The notes below the pieces were generated by a model. The model was not told the origin of the DNA. It ran no database searches and saw only the letters and a list, made by a program, of their open reading frames with translations. 64,000 bases of DNA from CAYNJY01 sp964397755. GTDB taxonomy: Bacteria; Patescibacteriota; Microgenomatia; UBA10105; UBA927. This document shows positions 39,618 through 47,570 of the stretch, one piece after another. The stretch is taken from positions 17,486 through 81,485 of the forward strand of contig CAYNJY010000002.1 of the NCBI GenBank assembly GCA_964397755.1. The letters run 5' to 3'. Each line of letters starts with the position of its first letter. Within the stretch, counting starts at the first letter, position 1. Both the position numbers and the translations under genes were made by a program.

Positions 39618-41149
39618 AGGGAACCCATACTACTAGCTACTGGGTTATTGCGATTCTCCTTGTTTGTGCGGCAGTTCTTTGGCCGCTTGTTCGGCCAGGG
39701 TTCTACCTGTCCGATGATGGCGAGTGGATGGTCATTCGTTTGAGCGCGTTTTTTCAAAGCCTCAGAGACGGGCAAGTGCCCACTCGGTTTTTAGGGAGAC
39801 TCAACCATAGTTACGGTTACCCGGTCTCCAACTTCTTATATCCTGGTTTTCTCTATCTAGGATCTGTGATCCACGGACTCGGATTCTCGTTTGTGAACTC
39901 CGTAAAAATTATCCTCGCAGGCTCCGTTATAGCGACGAGTCTCGCACTTTTTTTCTGGCTGCGCCTACAATTTACAATCCTTCCGAGCTTATTCGGTGCG
40001 GCAGGGTTTGTGTTTGCTCCGTATCTGCTCTACGACCTGTACGTGCGCGGTTCGGTCGGCGAGGTGTTAGCCTTTGTTCCTGCCGCAATCGGCTTGTTTA
40101 GTATTGATTCGAACAAGCGACTGTTATTCCCTTTGGTAGTCGCACTGCTTATTGTCAGTCATAATTCTCTCGCGGCCATATTGCTTCTTGTGCTTCTCGG
40201 TTACCTCGTGGTTCGGAAGAAAGAGCATTGGTGGAGGGAAGTCCTCTTGGGGCTAGGGTTAGTCTCTTTTTTCTGGTTCCCGGCGCTCGTCGAGCGACAA
40301 TTTGTGGTATTTGACAGCGTTTCGGTGTCCCGCCCACAGGAATATTTTGTTTCTGGAAATCGATGGATACTTTTGGGACCGGGAGCTTTGTTTGCGCTTC
40401 TCCTCGTTCTTTTGATCCAAAGAAAACGCGACAAAAAAGATCGTTTCTTTCTCCTTGTCTGTATCCTCAGCGTGTTCTTTTCAACTTCGCTCTCACTGCC
40501 CGTGTGGTCACTTCCGGTTTTCGCTAAGCTCGTTCAGTTTCCCTATCGCTTTAGCGCGGCACTTACTCTCTGCGGTTCCTATTGTATCGCGCGTGCGCTT
40601 GAGGGGATATCTCGCCAACACCGAGCATTGGTTTTGATCACGTGGATGACTCTCTGGTTTATCCCTGCCGTATCGATTCTCCGGGCGGTTACGTTTGTTC
40701 ATCGCCCAGAAGGCTACTATACAACCAACGAAGCTACAACAACGGTTGCTGATGAGTATATGCCGCGATGGGTGCAAGAAAAGCCTACGCGCAGGCCACC
40801 CACAAAGGTTGAATGGCGAGAGGCCGATGGGAAATTCACGATACAGGAGAGTACTAGTCGACGCATAGTGGCAGATGTTAGAGCACAACAAGACAGCACA
40901 ATGCAAATCAACACGATCTATTATCCCGGCTGGGGAGTCACCGTGGACGGAGCGCGGGTTCCGATAGACTATCAAAATCTTCTTGGAGTGATGCGCATTA
41001 TGGTGCCCCAAGGGGAGCACCGCGTTGTGGCAGAGTTTCGCGAGACGCCGACACGATTTTTTACAGACTTTCTCTCGGCAATAAGTATTCTTTCCTACAG
41101 TTGGATTTTTGTTAAGGCCGCTAAGGGGAGAATGCTATCAACGGTATGA
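39614..41149 (+). CDS. PTPS-related polytopic membrane protein
   Basis: 511 aa with about eleven hydrophobic segments, of the family once named '6-pyruvoyl-tetrahydropterin synthase related' membrane proteins (no PTPS activity is implied). The first loop, LSDDGEWMVIRLSAFFQSLR, is followed by VPTRFLGRLNHSYGYPVSNF. The C-terminal extracytoplasmic domain has TIYYPGWGVTVDGARVPI and MVPQGEHRVVAEFRETPTR. It is probably a GT-C type glycosyltransferase or exported-glycan protein (inference). Overlaps both neighbours by 4 nt. Confidence 0.78.
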   Translation: MKGTHTTSYWVIAILLVCAAVLWPLVRPGFYLSDDGEWMVIRLSAFFQSLRDGQVPTRFLGRLNHSYGYPVSNFLYPGFLYLGSVIHGLGFSFVNSVKIILAGSVIATSLALFFWLRLQFTILPSLFGAAGFVFAPYLLYDLYVRGSVGEVLAFVPAAIGLFSIDSNKRLLFPLVVALLIVSHNSLAAILLLVLLGYLVVRKKEHWWREVLLGLGLVSFFWFPALVERQFVVFDSVSVSRPQEYFVSGNRWILLGPGALFALLLVLLIQRKRDKKDRFFLLVCILSVFFSTSLSLPVWSLPVFAKLVQFPYRFSAALTLCGSYCIARALEGISRQHRALVLITWMTLWFIPAVSILRAVTFVHRPEGYYTTNEATTTVADEYMPRWVQEKPTRRPPTKVEWREADGKFTIQESTSRRIVADVRAQQDSTMQINTIYYPGWGVTVDGARVPIDYQNLLGVMRIMVPQGEHRVVAEFRETPTRFFTDFLSAISILSYSWIFVKAAKGRMLSTV

Positions 41150-42810
41150 AAAAACACAGAGTGCCTGTTTTGTTACTGCTTATTTTTTCCGTTTGGAGTA
41201 TCAAGCCTTTATTTTCATCTGGTTTTTTCCCGATGCATGACGATACGCAGGTAGGGAGGGTTGTTGTCATGGGGAGAGCACTCCGCAATGGCCAATTTCC
41301 GGTTCGGTGGGTTTCGGATTTAGGATATGGGTATGGTTACCCAATGTTTAATTTTTATGGACCCTTGCCGTATTATGTTGGCGGGGCGCTCCACGCACTC
41401 GGAGTGAGCGGACTTGTCGCAACAAAAGCCATGTTTGTCATAGGTATCGTGTCTAGTGCAATGATGATGTATGGCCTCGCCTCATGGGTTTTTGGAAGGT
41501 TAGCAGGGTTACTTTCGGGACTTTTGTACCTGTACGCACCATACCACGCGGTTCAAATATACGTCCGGGGAGCAGTGGGGGAGTTTTGGGCTTCAGGGTT
41601 TTTACCGTTGATACCATTAGGAATTCTGCTTACGTGTAGAGAAAAAGAACGACGGAGGGGCATATTGATTGGGGGCATCGCACTTGCATTGGTCATACTC
41701 TCTCATACAATTTTCGGGTACGTCACTACCCTCCTCCTTGTGCTGTCACTCATTCTGTACTGGCTCATGCGTTTTGTGAGAAGAACGTACGATACCAAGC
41801 TTCTAACTTCACACGTCCTTCTTCTTGTAACGGGCCTTGGGCTCTCAGCCTTTTTTTGGTTCCCTGCACTGGGAGAGATGAGACATACCGCCGTAAAGGA
41901 ACAAATAGGAGGGTCAGCAAGTTTTCTCGATCACTTTGTTTGCCCATTGCAACTATGGAATTCACCGTGGGGTTTTGGAGGGTCCGTTCCTGGGTGTATT
42001 GATGGTATGTCGTTTAAACTTGGTAAACTTCATGTGATTCTTGCTGTCATTGTGCTTGTCCTTGCAATTGCGAGAAAGAGATTCATGAGGAAGGAACGGC
42101 ACATCATTTTTTGGGCGTCGGTTATCGGCGGGGCGTCACTTTTTCTTGCTCTGCCACAATCGGCATTGGCTTGGCTTCACCTGCCGAAGTTTGCCTATGT
42201 TCAATATCCGTGGCGCTTTCTTTCTTTCGCACTCATCGGCATTTCGTTTGTTGGAGGAGGCCTCGTTCAAGGGGTACCGGCTGGTTTTCGACGGGTGATT
42301 ACGACGACGATTTTGGCTGCAGCTGTTCTCGTTGTGAACGCAAAACTGTTTATTCCTCAGTACCAGTACCCCCGAACACTTTACACGTTTGAGTCAGAAG
42401 AGGATCTGAGGTGGCGCGTATCAAAAATCTCCGATGAGTATCTTCCTCATGGAACCCTCCGGCCTTCTCGCTACGAAGAAATCGCCCGTGAAGCATTGCC
42501 GAGCACGCCGACACTGAAAGTGGAAACCGAAATTGACACAGAGACCTACATCAAGTTTCTCGTCGCGAGTAAAACTTCGCAAACAGTTACCATCCATCGT
42601 GCGTATTTTCCCGGATGGCGCTATTTCGTTGATGGACAAGGCGTCGTGCCGCAGATTCGACAGGGCTTGCCGCTCCTCACCGTGCTTCCCGGCGACCACG
42701 TTATTGAGTTGCGATTCCGTAATACGCTGATTCGTACTGTTGCAAACCTCATCTCTCTCGTCACGGCGATCGTGTATGTGTCTACGTATGGGAAAAAAAC
42801 CTACGCTTAA
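41146..42810 (+). CDS. PTPS-related polytopic membrane protein (paralog of 39614)
   Basis: 554 aa, about eleven to twelve hydrophobic segments. FPMHDDTQVGRVVVMGRALR then FPVRWVSDLGYGYGYPMFNF parallels the preceding gene. ILSHTIFGYVTTLLLVLSLI follows, and the C-terminal domain has AYFPGWRYFVDGQGVVPQ and VLPGDHVIELRFRNTLIRT. The two adjacent genes look like an old tandem duplication. Function unknown; surface-glycan assembly is inferred. Overlaps the next GT2 gene by 23 nt. Confidence 0.78.
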   Translation: MKKHRVPVLLLLIFSVWSIKPLFSSGFFPMHDDTQVGRVVVMGRALRNGQFPVRWVSDLGYGYGYPMFNFYGPLPYYVGGALHALGVSGLVATKAMFVIGIVSSAMMMYGLASWVFGRLAGLLSGLLYLYAPYHAVQIYVRGAVGEFWASGFLPLIPLGILLTCREKERRRGILIGGIALALVILSHTIFGYVTTLLLVLSLILYWLMRFVRRTYDTKLLTSHVLLLVTGLGLSAFFWFPALGEMRHTAVKEQIGGSASFLDHFVCPLQLWNSPWGFGGSVPGCIDGMSFKLGKLHVILAVIVLVLAIARKRFMRKERHIIFWASVIGGASLFLALPQSALAWLHLPKFAYVQYPWRFLSFALIGISFVGGGLVQGVPAGFRRVITTTILAAAVLVVNAKLFIPQYQYPRTLYTFESEEDLRWRVSKISDEYLPHGTLRPSRYEEIAREALPSTPTLKVETEIDTETYIKFLVASKTSQTVTIHRAYFPGWRYFVDGQGVVPQIRQGLPLLTVLPGDHVIELRFRNTLIRTVANLISLVTAIVYVSTYGKKTYA

Positions 42811-43516
42811 TGTTGTTATTCCCGCCTATAACGAGGAGGCAGAACTTGAGGAACGTATCGTGACGCTCCGGCGATTTCTCGATAGGAACCTGACTGACTT
42901 TACATGGACTATTACGATTGTCGATAACGCCTCGACTGACAAGACATGGACAATCGCTCTGAAACTTTCGAAACGCTATCATGGTGTTGTCGCCTATCAT
43001 TTGGATAAAAAGGGCAGAGGAAGAGCAGTGAAATATGCATGGCGCCATTCGACCGCAGACATTGTTTCTTACATGGACGTCGACCTTTCCACAGACCTCA
43101 AACACTTTCCCCCTCTCGTGCGGAGTCTCCAGAGAGGGTATGATATCGCGATTGGTTCTCGCAACGCCCGCGGGGCGCGTGTGTACGGACGAGGACTTCT
43201 GCGTAGCATTACTTCGAAGGGCTACATTGCCCTTATCAAACTGTTCTTCTGGGTTCATGTAAGCGATGCTCAGTGCGGCTTCAAAGCAGTCACCCGAGGC
43301 GTTGTGGAGACTCTCCTGCCGCGCGTAAAGGACAACGAATGGTTTTTTGACTCGGAGCTCTTGATTATTGCGGAAAAATTGGGGTATCGCATTTTCGAGG
43401 AGCCCGTCACGTGGATAGATAATCCTGGCTCGACTGTTCGTGTATGGAAAACCGCACTCGGTGATCTTCGCGGGTTGTGGCGACTATTCGTCGAAAAACC
43501 ATGGCGACACCTATGA
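42788..43516 (+). CDS. GT2 glycosyltransferase, dolichyl-phosphate glucosyltransferase-like
   Basis: 242 aa: LNVVIPAYNEEAELEERI, TIVDNASTDKTW, the DxD in SYMDVDLSTDLKHFPPLV, GSRNARGARVYGRG, SDAQCGFKAVTRGVVETL and VDNPGSTVRVWKTAL-like end (WIDNPGSTVRVWKTALGDL). Same subfamily as the gene at 36109. The ATG at 42788 gives the family start and lies inside the end of the previous gene; an upstream extension to 42740 is unsupported. Confidence 0.86.
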   Translation: MGKKPTLNVVIPAYNEEAELEERIVTLRRFLDRNLTDFTWTITIVDNASTDKTWTIALKLSKRYHGVVAYHLDKKGRGRAVKYAWRHSTADIVSYMDVDLSTDLKHFPPLVRSLQRGYDIAIGSRNARGARVYGRGLLRSITSKGYIALIKLFFWVHVSDAQCGFKAVTRGVVETLLPRVKDNEWFFDSELLIIAEKLGYRIFEEPVTWIDNPGSTVRVWKTALGDLRGLWRLFVEKPWRHL

Positions 43517-44955
43517 GAGACATAGACATCGCAGTCATCAAGAAACGGTCAGTGAGCGGTATCCTCGCGTTAACAACGCGGACGTTTCTTCTCCAGCTCA
43601 TCGCGTTTGGTGCAACATTCCTCCTTACGATCTTTCTCTCGCCGGCCGTGTTCGGCATTTTTACCGTCGTCTCTGCGGTTATTTCCTTCTTGGGGTACTT
43701 TTCGGACATCGGCCTGGCAGCAGCGCTCATTCAAAAGAAAGACGATATTAGCGACGATGATCTAAAAACGACGTTTACAATCCAGCAAACGCTGGTCGGC
43801 ACAATGACCATCCTCGCTCTCGTTTTTTCGAGAAGCATAGCGTCGTTTTATCGCCTTGATACTGCAGGGTTGTGGCTGTTTCGGGCGCTGGTTTGTTCGT
43901 TTTTCCTCTCTTCTCTCAAGACAATACCGTCAGTGCTCCTTGAACGGAGACTGGAGTTTCAAAAACTTGTCATCCCAACGATCGCCGAGACATTGGGGTT
44001 CTACATTGTTGCGGTACTTCTCGCCTGGCTTGGATGGGGCATTGCGAGTTTTACTATCGCAGTGTTAGTCCGCGGCGTTGTCGGGCTTGTGGTGATCTAC
44101 TGGATTCGCCCATGGAACATACGGGTAGGCTATTCGCGCCAGTCGCTTTCTACCCTTCTTCGTTTTGGATTTCCGTTCCAGCTCAATTCGTTCCTTGCGC
44201 TTCTCAAGGATGATCTTTTGACGGTATACCTTGGAAAAATTTTGCCTTTTAGTCAGGTAGGGTACATAGGGTGGGCGAAGAAATGGGCAGAAGTGCCACT
44301 CAGGCTCATCATGGATAGCGTTATTCGAGTGACGTTCCCCGCGTTTTCGCGGCTTCAACGATCATCGAAGTATCTAGAGGCCGCCATAGAGAAGACACTC
44401 TTTGGGTTGTCTGCCTCTATTTTCCCAATCACCGTAGGCCTCCTTTTCTTCGTCGAGCCGCTTGTCGCGGTCCTGCCCAGGTACGGAAAGTGGGAGCCAG
44501 CGCTTCTCTCGTTTTATCTTTTTGCCCTCGCCTCTGCGGTTGCAAGCCTTTCAACGCCTTTGACGAATGCGCTAAACGCTGTTGGTCGTATTCGTACAAC
44601 TCTTCAGCTTATGGTTGGGTGGACCGTGATTACGTGGATATTGACCGTGCTTCTTGTGCGATACATAGGATTTAACGGCGTTGCGTTGTCTTTGTTTCTT
44701 ATAACCTCTAGCCTCGCGATTGTTGTCAGGCTCGTCAAGCGCGTTGTGCCATTTTCCTTCTGGCAGAGCGTCCGGATGCCACTTTTCTGTGCATCTCTCC
44801 AGGGTATCTGGTATGCTGCGATTCGAGGCCGAGTTCCTGATGCCATTGGCTGGCTTCTCCTTGTGGGCGGAAGCGGTGTTATACTCTATGGAGGGCTTCT
44901 TTGGTACCTTGAGAAGCCCCGCGTGCGTAGTCTTGTGGCGATATTTCGAACATGA
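43513..44955 (+). CDS. MOP-superfamily polysaccharide flippase (Wzx/RfbX-like)
   Basis: 480 aa with about fourteen hydrophobic segments, starting MRDIDIAVIKKRSVSGILAL, a typical head of the oligosaccharide-flippase family (TRTFLLQLIAFGATFLLTIFLSP). RFGFPFQLNSFLALLKDDLL fits the second bundle. It probably flips lipid-linked oligosaccharides outward. The ATG at 43513 overlaps the previous stop; in-frame ATGs at 43477 and 43501 are alternatives. Overlaps the next GT2 gene by 4 nt. Confidence 0.87.
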   Translation: MRDIDIAVIKKRSVSGILALTTRTFLLQLIAFGATFLLTIFLSPAVFGIFTVVSAVISFLGYFSDIGLAAALIQKKDDISDDDLKTTFTIQQTLVGTMTILALVFSRSIASFYRLDTAGLWLFRALVCSFFLSSLKTIPSVLLERRLEFQKLVIPTIAETLGFYIVAVLLAWLGWGIASFTIAVLVRGVVGLVVIYWIRPWNIRVGYSRQSLSTLLRFGFPFQLNSFLALLKDDLLTVYLGKILPFSQVGYIGWAKKWAEVPLRLIMDSVIRVTFPAFSRLQRSSKYLEAAIEKTLFGLSASIFPITVGLLFFVEPLVAVLPRYGKWEPALLSFYLFALASAVASLSTPLTNALNAVGRIRTTLQLMVGWTVITWILTVLLVRYIGFNGVALSLFLITSSLAIVVRLVKRVVPFSFWQSVRMPLFCASLQGIWYAAIRGRVPDAIGWLLLVGGSGVILYGGLLWYLEKPRVRSLVAIFRT

Positions 44956-45869
44956 GATCACCAACAGTTTCTGTCGTTACGACTGCATATAACGAGGAGT
45001 CGCGCCTTTCCCGGACGCTTTCCTCGGTTTCGTCGTGGGCGGACGAAATTATAGTTGTTGACTCGTCATCGACCGACAAAACCGCGTCCGTCGCAAAAAA
45101 ATTTACGGAAAAAGTGTTTCGTCAGCCCAACTATCCGATGCTCAATAAAAACAAAAACTTTGGCTTCGGGAAGGCAACAGGAGATTGGATACTCTGTCTT
45201 GACTCGGATGAAGAGATCCCGAAAGAACTCGCCGATGAAATACGCCTGACGATTCGGGAGGATAAGAAAAAGGCGTATGTCGGCTACTGGATCGCGCGAA
45301 AAAATATTATCTTTGGCAAGTGGATTGCACATGGAATCTGGTGGCCGGACAGACAGCTTCGATTGTTTCGACGAGCGAGTGGGAGTTTTCCGTGTAAGCA
45401 TGTTCACGAGTACCTTACGGTCGACGGCCCGATGGGCGAGCTTATCGAGCCGTACATACACTATAACTATGAATCAGTCGCGCAGTATCTTCACAAGATG
45501 TCAACGATTTATACAGAGAGCGAGGTGCAAAGTCTGACCGCGTCAAACTACGTACCAGTGTGGTACGACGCCCTCAGATTTCCGATTTCTGATTTTGTAA
45601 AGATTTATTTCGCCCAGGAAGGATTCAGAGACGGTTTACACGGCCTCGTTCTTTCCCTTCTCCAGTCGTTTTATTCGTTTATTGTTTTTGCGAAGCTTTG
45701 GGAAAAGCAGAAATTTCGTGAACAGGAGATCCCGCTAGGCAAGGTCGAAAGAGAGCTCATGCAACGTGGCAAAGAGATTCACTACTGGCTACTGGCTGAA
45801 AAAATCAAGCAGGCGTCTTCACCTCTCTCTAAGATTCTCTACAGGTTTTTGCGTCGGGTCACATCCTGA
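44952..45869 (+). CDS. GT2 glycosyltransferase (WaaE/KdtX-like)
   Basis: 305 aa: SVVTTAYNEESRLSRTLS, EIIVVDSSSTDKTASVAKKF, NKNKNFGFGKATGDWILCLD with the acidic LDSDEEIP, then RLFRRASGSFPCKHVHEYLT and an amphipathic C-terminal region (FYSFIVFAKLWEKQKF). The pattern is that of the lipopolysaccharide core GT2 branch WaaE. It overlaps the flippase gene by 4 nt. Donor and acceptor unknown. Confidence 0.88.
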   Translation: MRSPTVSVVTTAYNEESRLSRTLSSVSSWADEIIVVDSSSTDKTASVAKKFTEKVFRQPNYPMLNKNKNFGFGKATGDWILCLDSDEEIPKELADEIRLTIREDKKKAYVGYWIARKNIIFGKWIAHGIWWPDRQLRLFRRASGSFPCKHVHEYLTVDGPMGELIEPYIHYNYESVAQYLHKMSTIYTESEVQSLTASNYVPVWYDALRFPISDFVKIYFAQEGFRDGLHGLVLSLLQSFYSFIVFAKLWEKQKFREQEIPLGKVERELMQRGKEIHYWLLAEKIKQASSPLSKILYRFLRRVTS

Positions 45870-45881
45870 AGCGTATAGATC

Positions 45882-46805
45882 ATGAAACACGTTGCCGTAG
45901 TTATTGTGAATTGGAACGGGAAAGAGGACACCGTTCTCTGCCTCTCATCGCTAAAAAAAATAAGAAAACCAGCGGTAAAACTTTCGGTTATCGTCGTTGA
46001 CAATGGGTCGACAAACGACTCAGTGACGGTTATTAGGAAGGCTCATCCGTGGGTCAAGCTTATCGAGACGAGAAAAAATCTTGGGTTTACCGGCGGCAAC
46101 AACGTCGGGATCAAGAAAGCGCTTGACGACGGAGCTGACTGTGTGTGGCTTCTGAATAACGACACATTGGTAGACCGGGATGTGTTGTCTGCCCTTGATG
46201 CATTTGATGATTCGACAGTTGGCCTTGTTGGCTCGAAAATTTACTTTGCTCCTGGTTACGAATACCACAAAGATCGGTATGCAACAAGTGAACGGGGACG
46301 GGTGCTTTGGTATGCCGGGGGACTCATCGATTGGTCCAATATGTACGCCTCACATCGAGGGGTAGACGAGGTAGATCGCGGGCAATACGACATAGTTGTG
46401 GAGACGCCGTTTATTACAGGTTGTTCGATGATGATTCGCCGCGAGGTGCTTGAGCGCGTTGGGCGTCTTGATGATCGATATTATCTCTATCTTGAAGATT
46501 TTGACATGTGTCTCCGAGTGAAGCGGGCAGGATTTAAGCTCATATATTTCCCGGCATCAAAATTGTGGCATGTCAATGCTGGTTCTTCAGGAGGCGCAGG
46601 AAATCCGCTCCACGATTACTACCTTAGCCGCAATCGGTTTCTTGTAGGGATGCGTTATGCATCGATGCGAACAAGATTTGCACTTTTGCGAGAGGCGGCA
46701 CGCTTTTTCATGTTTGGGTCGCCGGTGAAGCGAAAAGCAGTTGTTGATTTTTTCTTGGGCAAATTTGGGAATCAATATGAGCCCCAAAAATTCACTCGTC
46801 AGTAG
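45882..46805 (+). CDS. GT2 glycosyltransferase (rhamnosyltransferase-like)
   Basis: 307 aa: VAVVIVNWNGKEDTVLCLSS, VIVVDNGSTNDSV, LGFTGGNNVGIKKALDDG, the acidic LLNNDTLVD, then FITGCSMMIRREVLERVG and LYLEDFDMCLRVKRAGFK. This is the WbbL-like branch that includes dTDP-rhamnosyltransferases, compatible with the rfb genes upstream. It overlaps the next GT2 gene by 29 nt. Confidence 0.88.
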   Translation: MKHVAVVIVNWNGKEDTVLCLSSLKKIRKPAVKLSVIVVDNGSTNDSVTVIRKAHPWVKLIETRKNLGFTGGNNVGIKKALDDGADCVWLLNNDTLVDRDVLSALDAFDDSTVGLVGSKIYFAPGYEYHKDRYATSERGRVLWYAGGLIDWSNMYASHRGVDEVDRGQYDIVVETPFITGCSMMIRREVLERVGRLDDRYYLYLEDFDMCLRVKRAGFKLIYFPASKLWHVNAGSSGGAGNPLHDYYLSRNRFLVGMRYASMRTRFALLREAARFFMFGSPVKRKAVVDFFLGKFGNQYEPQKFTRQ

Positions 46806-47556
46806 TGTCGTGATCGCAAGGAATGAGGGGACTCGTATCGGCGAGTGCCTGCGAGCGTTGTCGTGGTGCAATGAGATGGTTGTGATTGATAACGGTTCAA
46901 CAGATGAAACAGTAACGCTGGCAAAAAAGCATGGAGCCAGAGTTGTGTCTGCCAAAGAGATGAATTTTAGTGAACTACGCAATCGGGGAAAAGAAGAGAC
47001 GCATGGAGAGTGGATTCTCTACGTTGACGCTGACGAAATTGTGACGCCTGCGCTTCGGGATGAAATTCAAGGACTTGTGCGATTGTTTGATAGAGTAACC
47101 TTTGCGCAGAGCTACTTTATTAAGCGCAAGAATATCTACCTCGGCCATCTATGGCCGTATCAGGATAAAATGAAACGACTTTTTTGGAGGAATGCCCTTA
47201 CGCGGTGGAACGGAGAGCTGCACGAGACAGCCACGGTCACTGGATCAGTCGGGACTTTGCAAAACCCATTGATTCATACGACGCATCGGACACTTGAGGA
47301 GATGGTCGCCAAAACCAACGAGTGGTCGAAGATTGAAGCAAAGCTCCGACTAGACGCGCAGCACCCTACAGTTGTCCCGTGGCGATTACTACGCGTGATG
47401 GCAACTGCGTTTTTTGATCCGTTTATCCGCCAAGGAGGATGGCGCGCGGGTACTATCGGTTGGATCGAGAGTATCTACCAAGCTTTTAGCATATTTATTA
47501 CCTATGCAAAGTTGTGGGAGCTTCAGAACAAAGACACTAAGACGGTAAGACACTAA
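46777..47556 (+). CDS. GT2 glycosyltransferase (WaaE-like)
   Basis: 259 aa from the ATG at 46777: SSVVIARNEGTRIGECLRAL, MVVIDNGSTDETVTLAKKHG, FSELRNRGKEETHGEWILYV with the acidic DADEIVT, then KRLFWRNALTRWNGELHE and FDPFIRQGGWRAGTIGWIES. Same branch as 44952. The last codons are encoded by the 16-bp tandem repeat at 47531, so the C-terminus has been altered by the repeat. Confidence 0.86.
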   Translation: MSPKNSLVSSVVIARNEGTRIGECLRALSWCNEMVVIDNGSTDETVTLAKKHGARVVSAKEMNFSELRNRGKEETHGEWILYVDADEIVTPALRDEIQGLVRLFDRVTFAQSYFIKRKNIYLGHLWPYQDKMKRLFWRNALTRWNGELHETATVTGSVGTLQNPLIHTTHRTLEEMVAKTNEWSKIEAKLRLDAQHPTVVPWRLLRVMATAFFDPFIRQGGWRAGTIGWIESIYQAFSIFITYAKLWELQNKDTKTVRH

Positions 47557-47567
47557 GACGGTAAGAC
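47531..47567. repeat. 16-bp tandem repeat at a gene boundary
   Basis: AAGACACTAAGACGGT occurs at 47531-47546 and 47547-47562, with a partial third copy AAGAC. It supplies the last residues and stop of the GT2 gene and ends 3 nt before the next ATG. Confidence 0.85.
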
Positions 47568-47570
47568 AAA

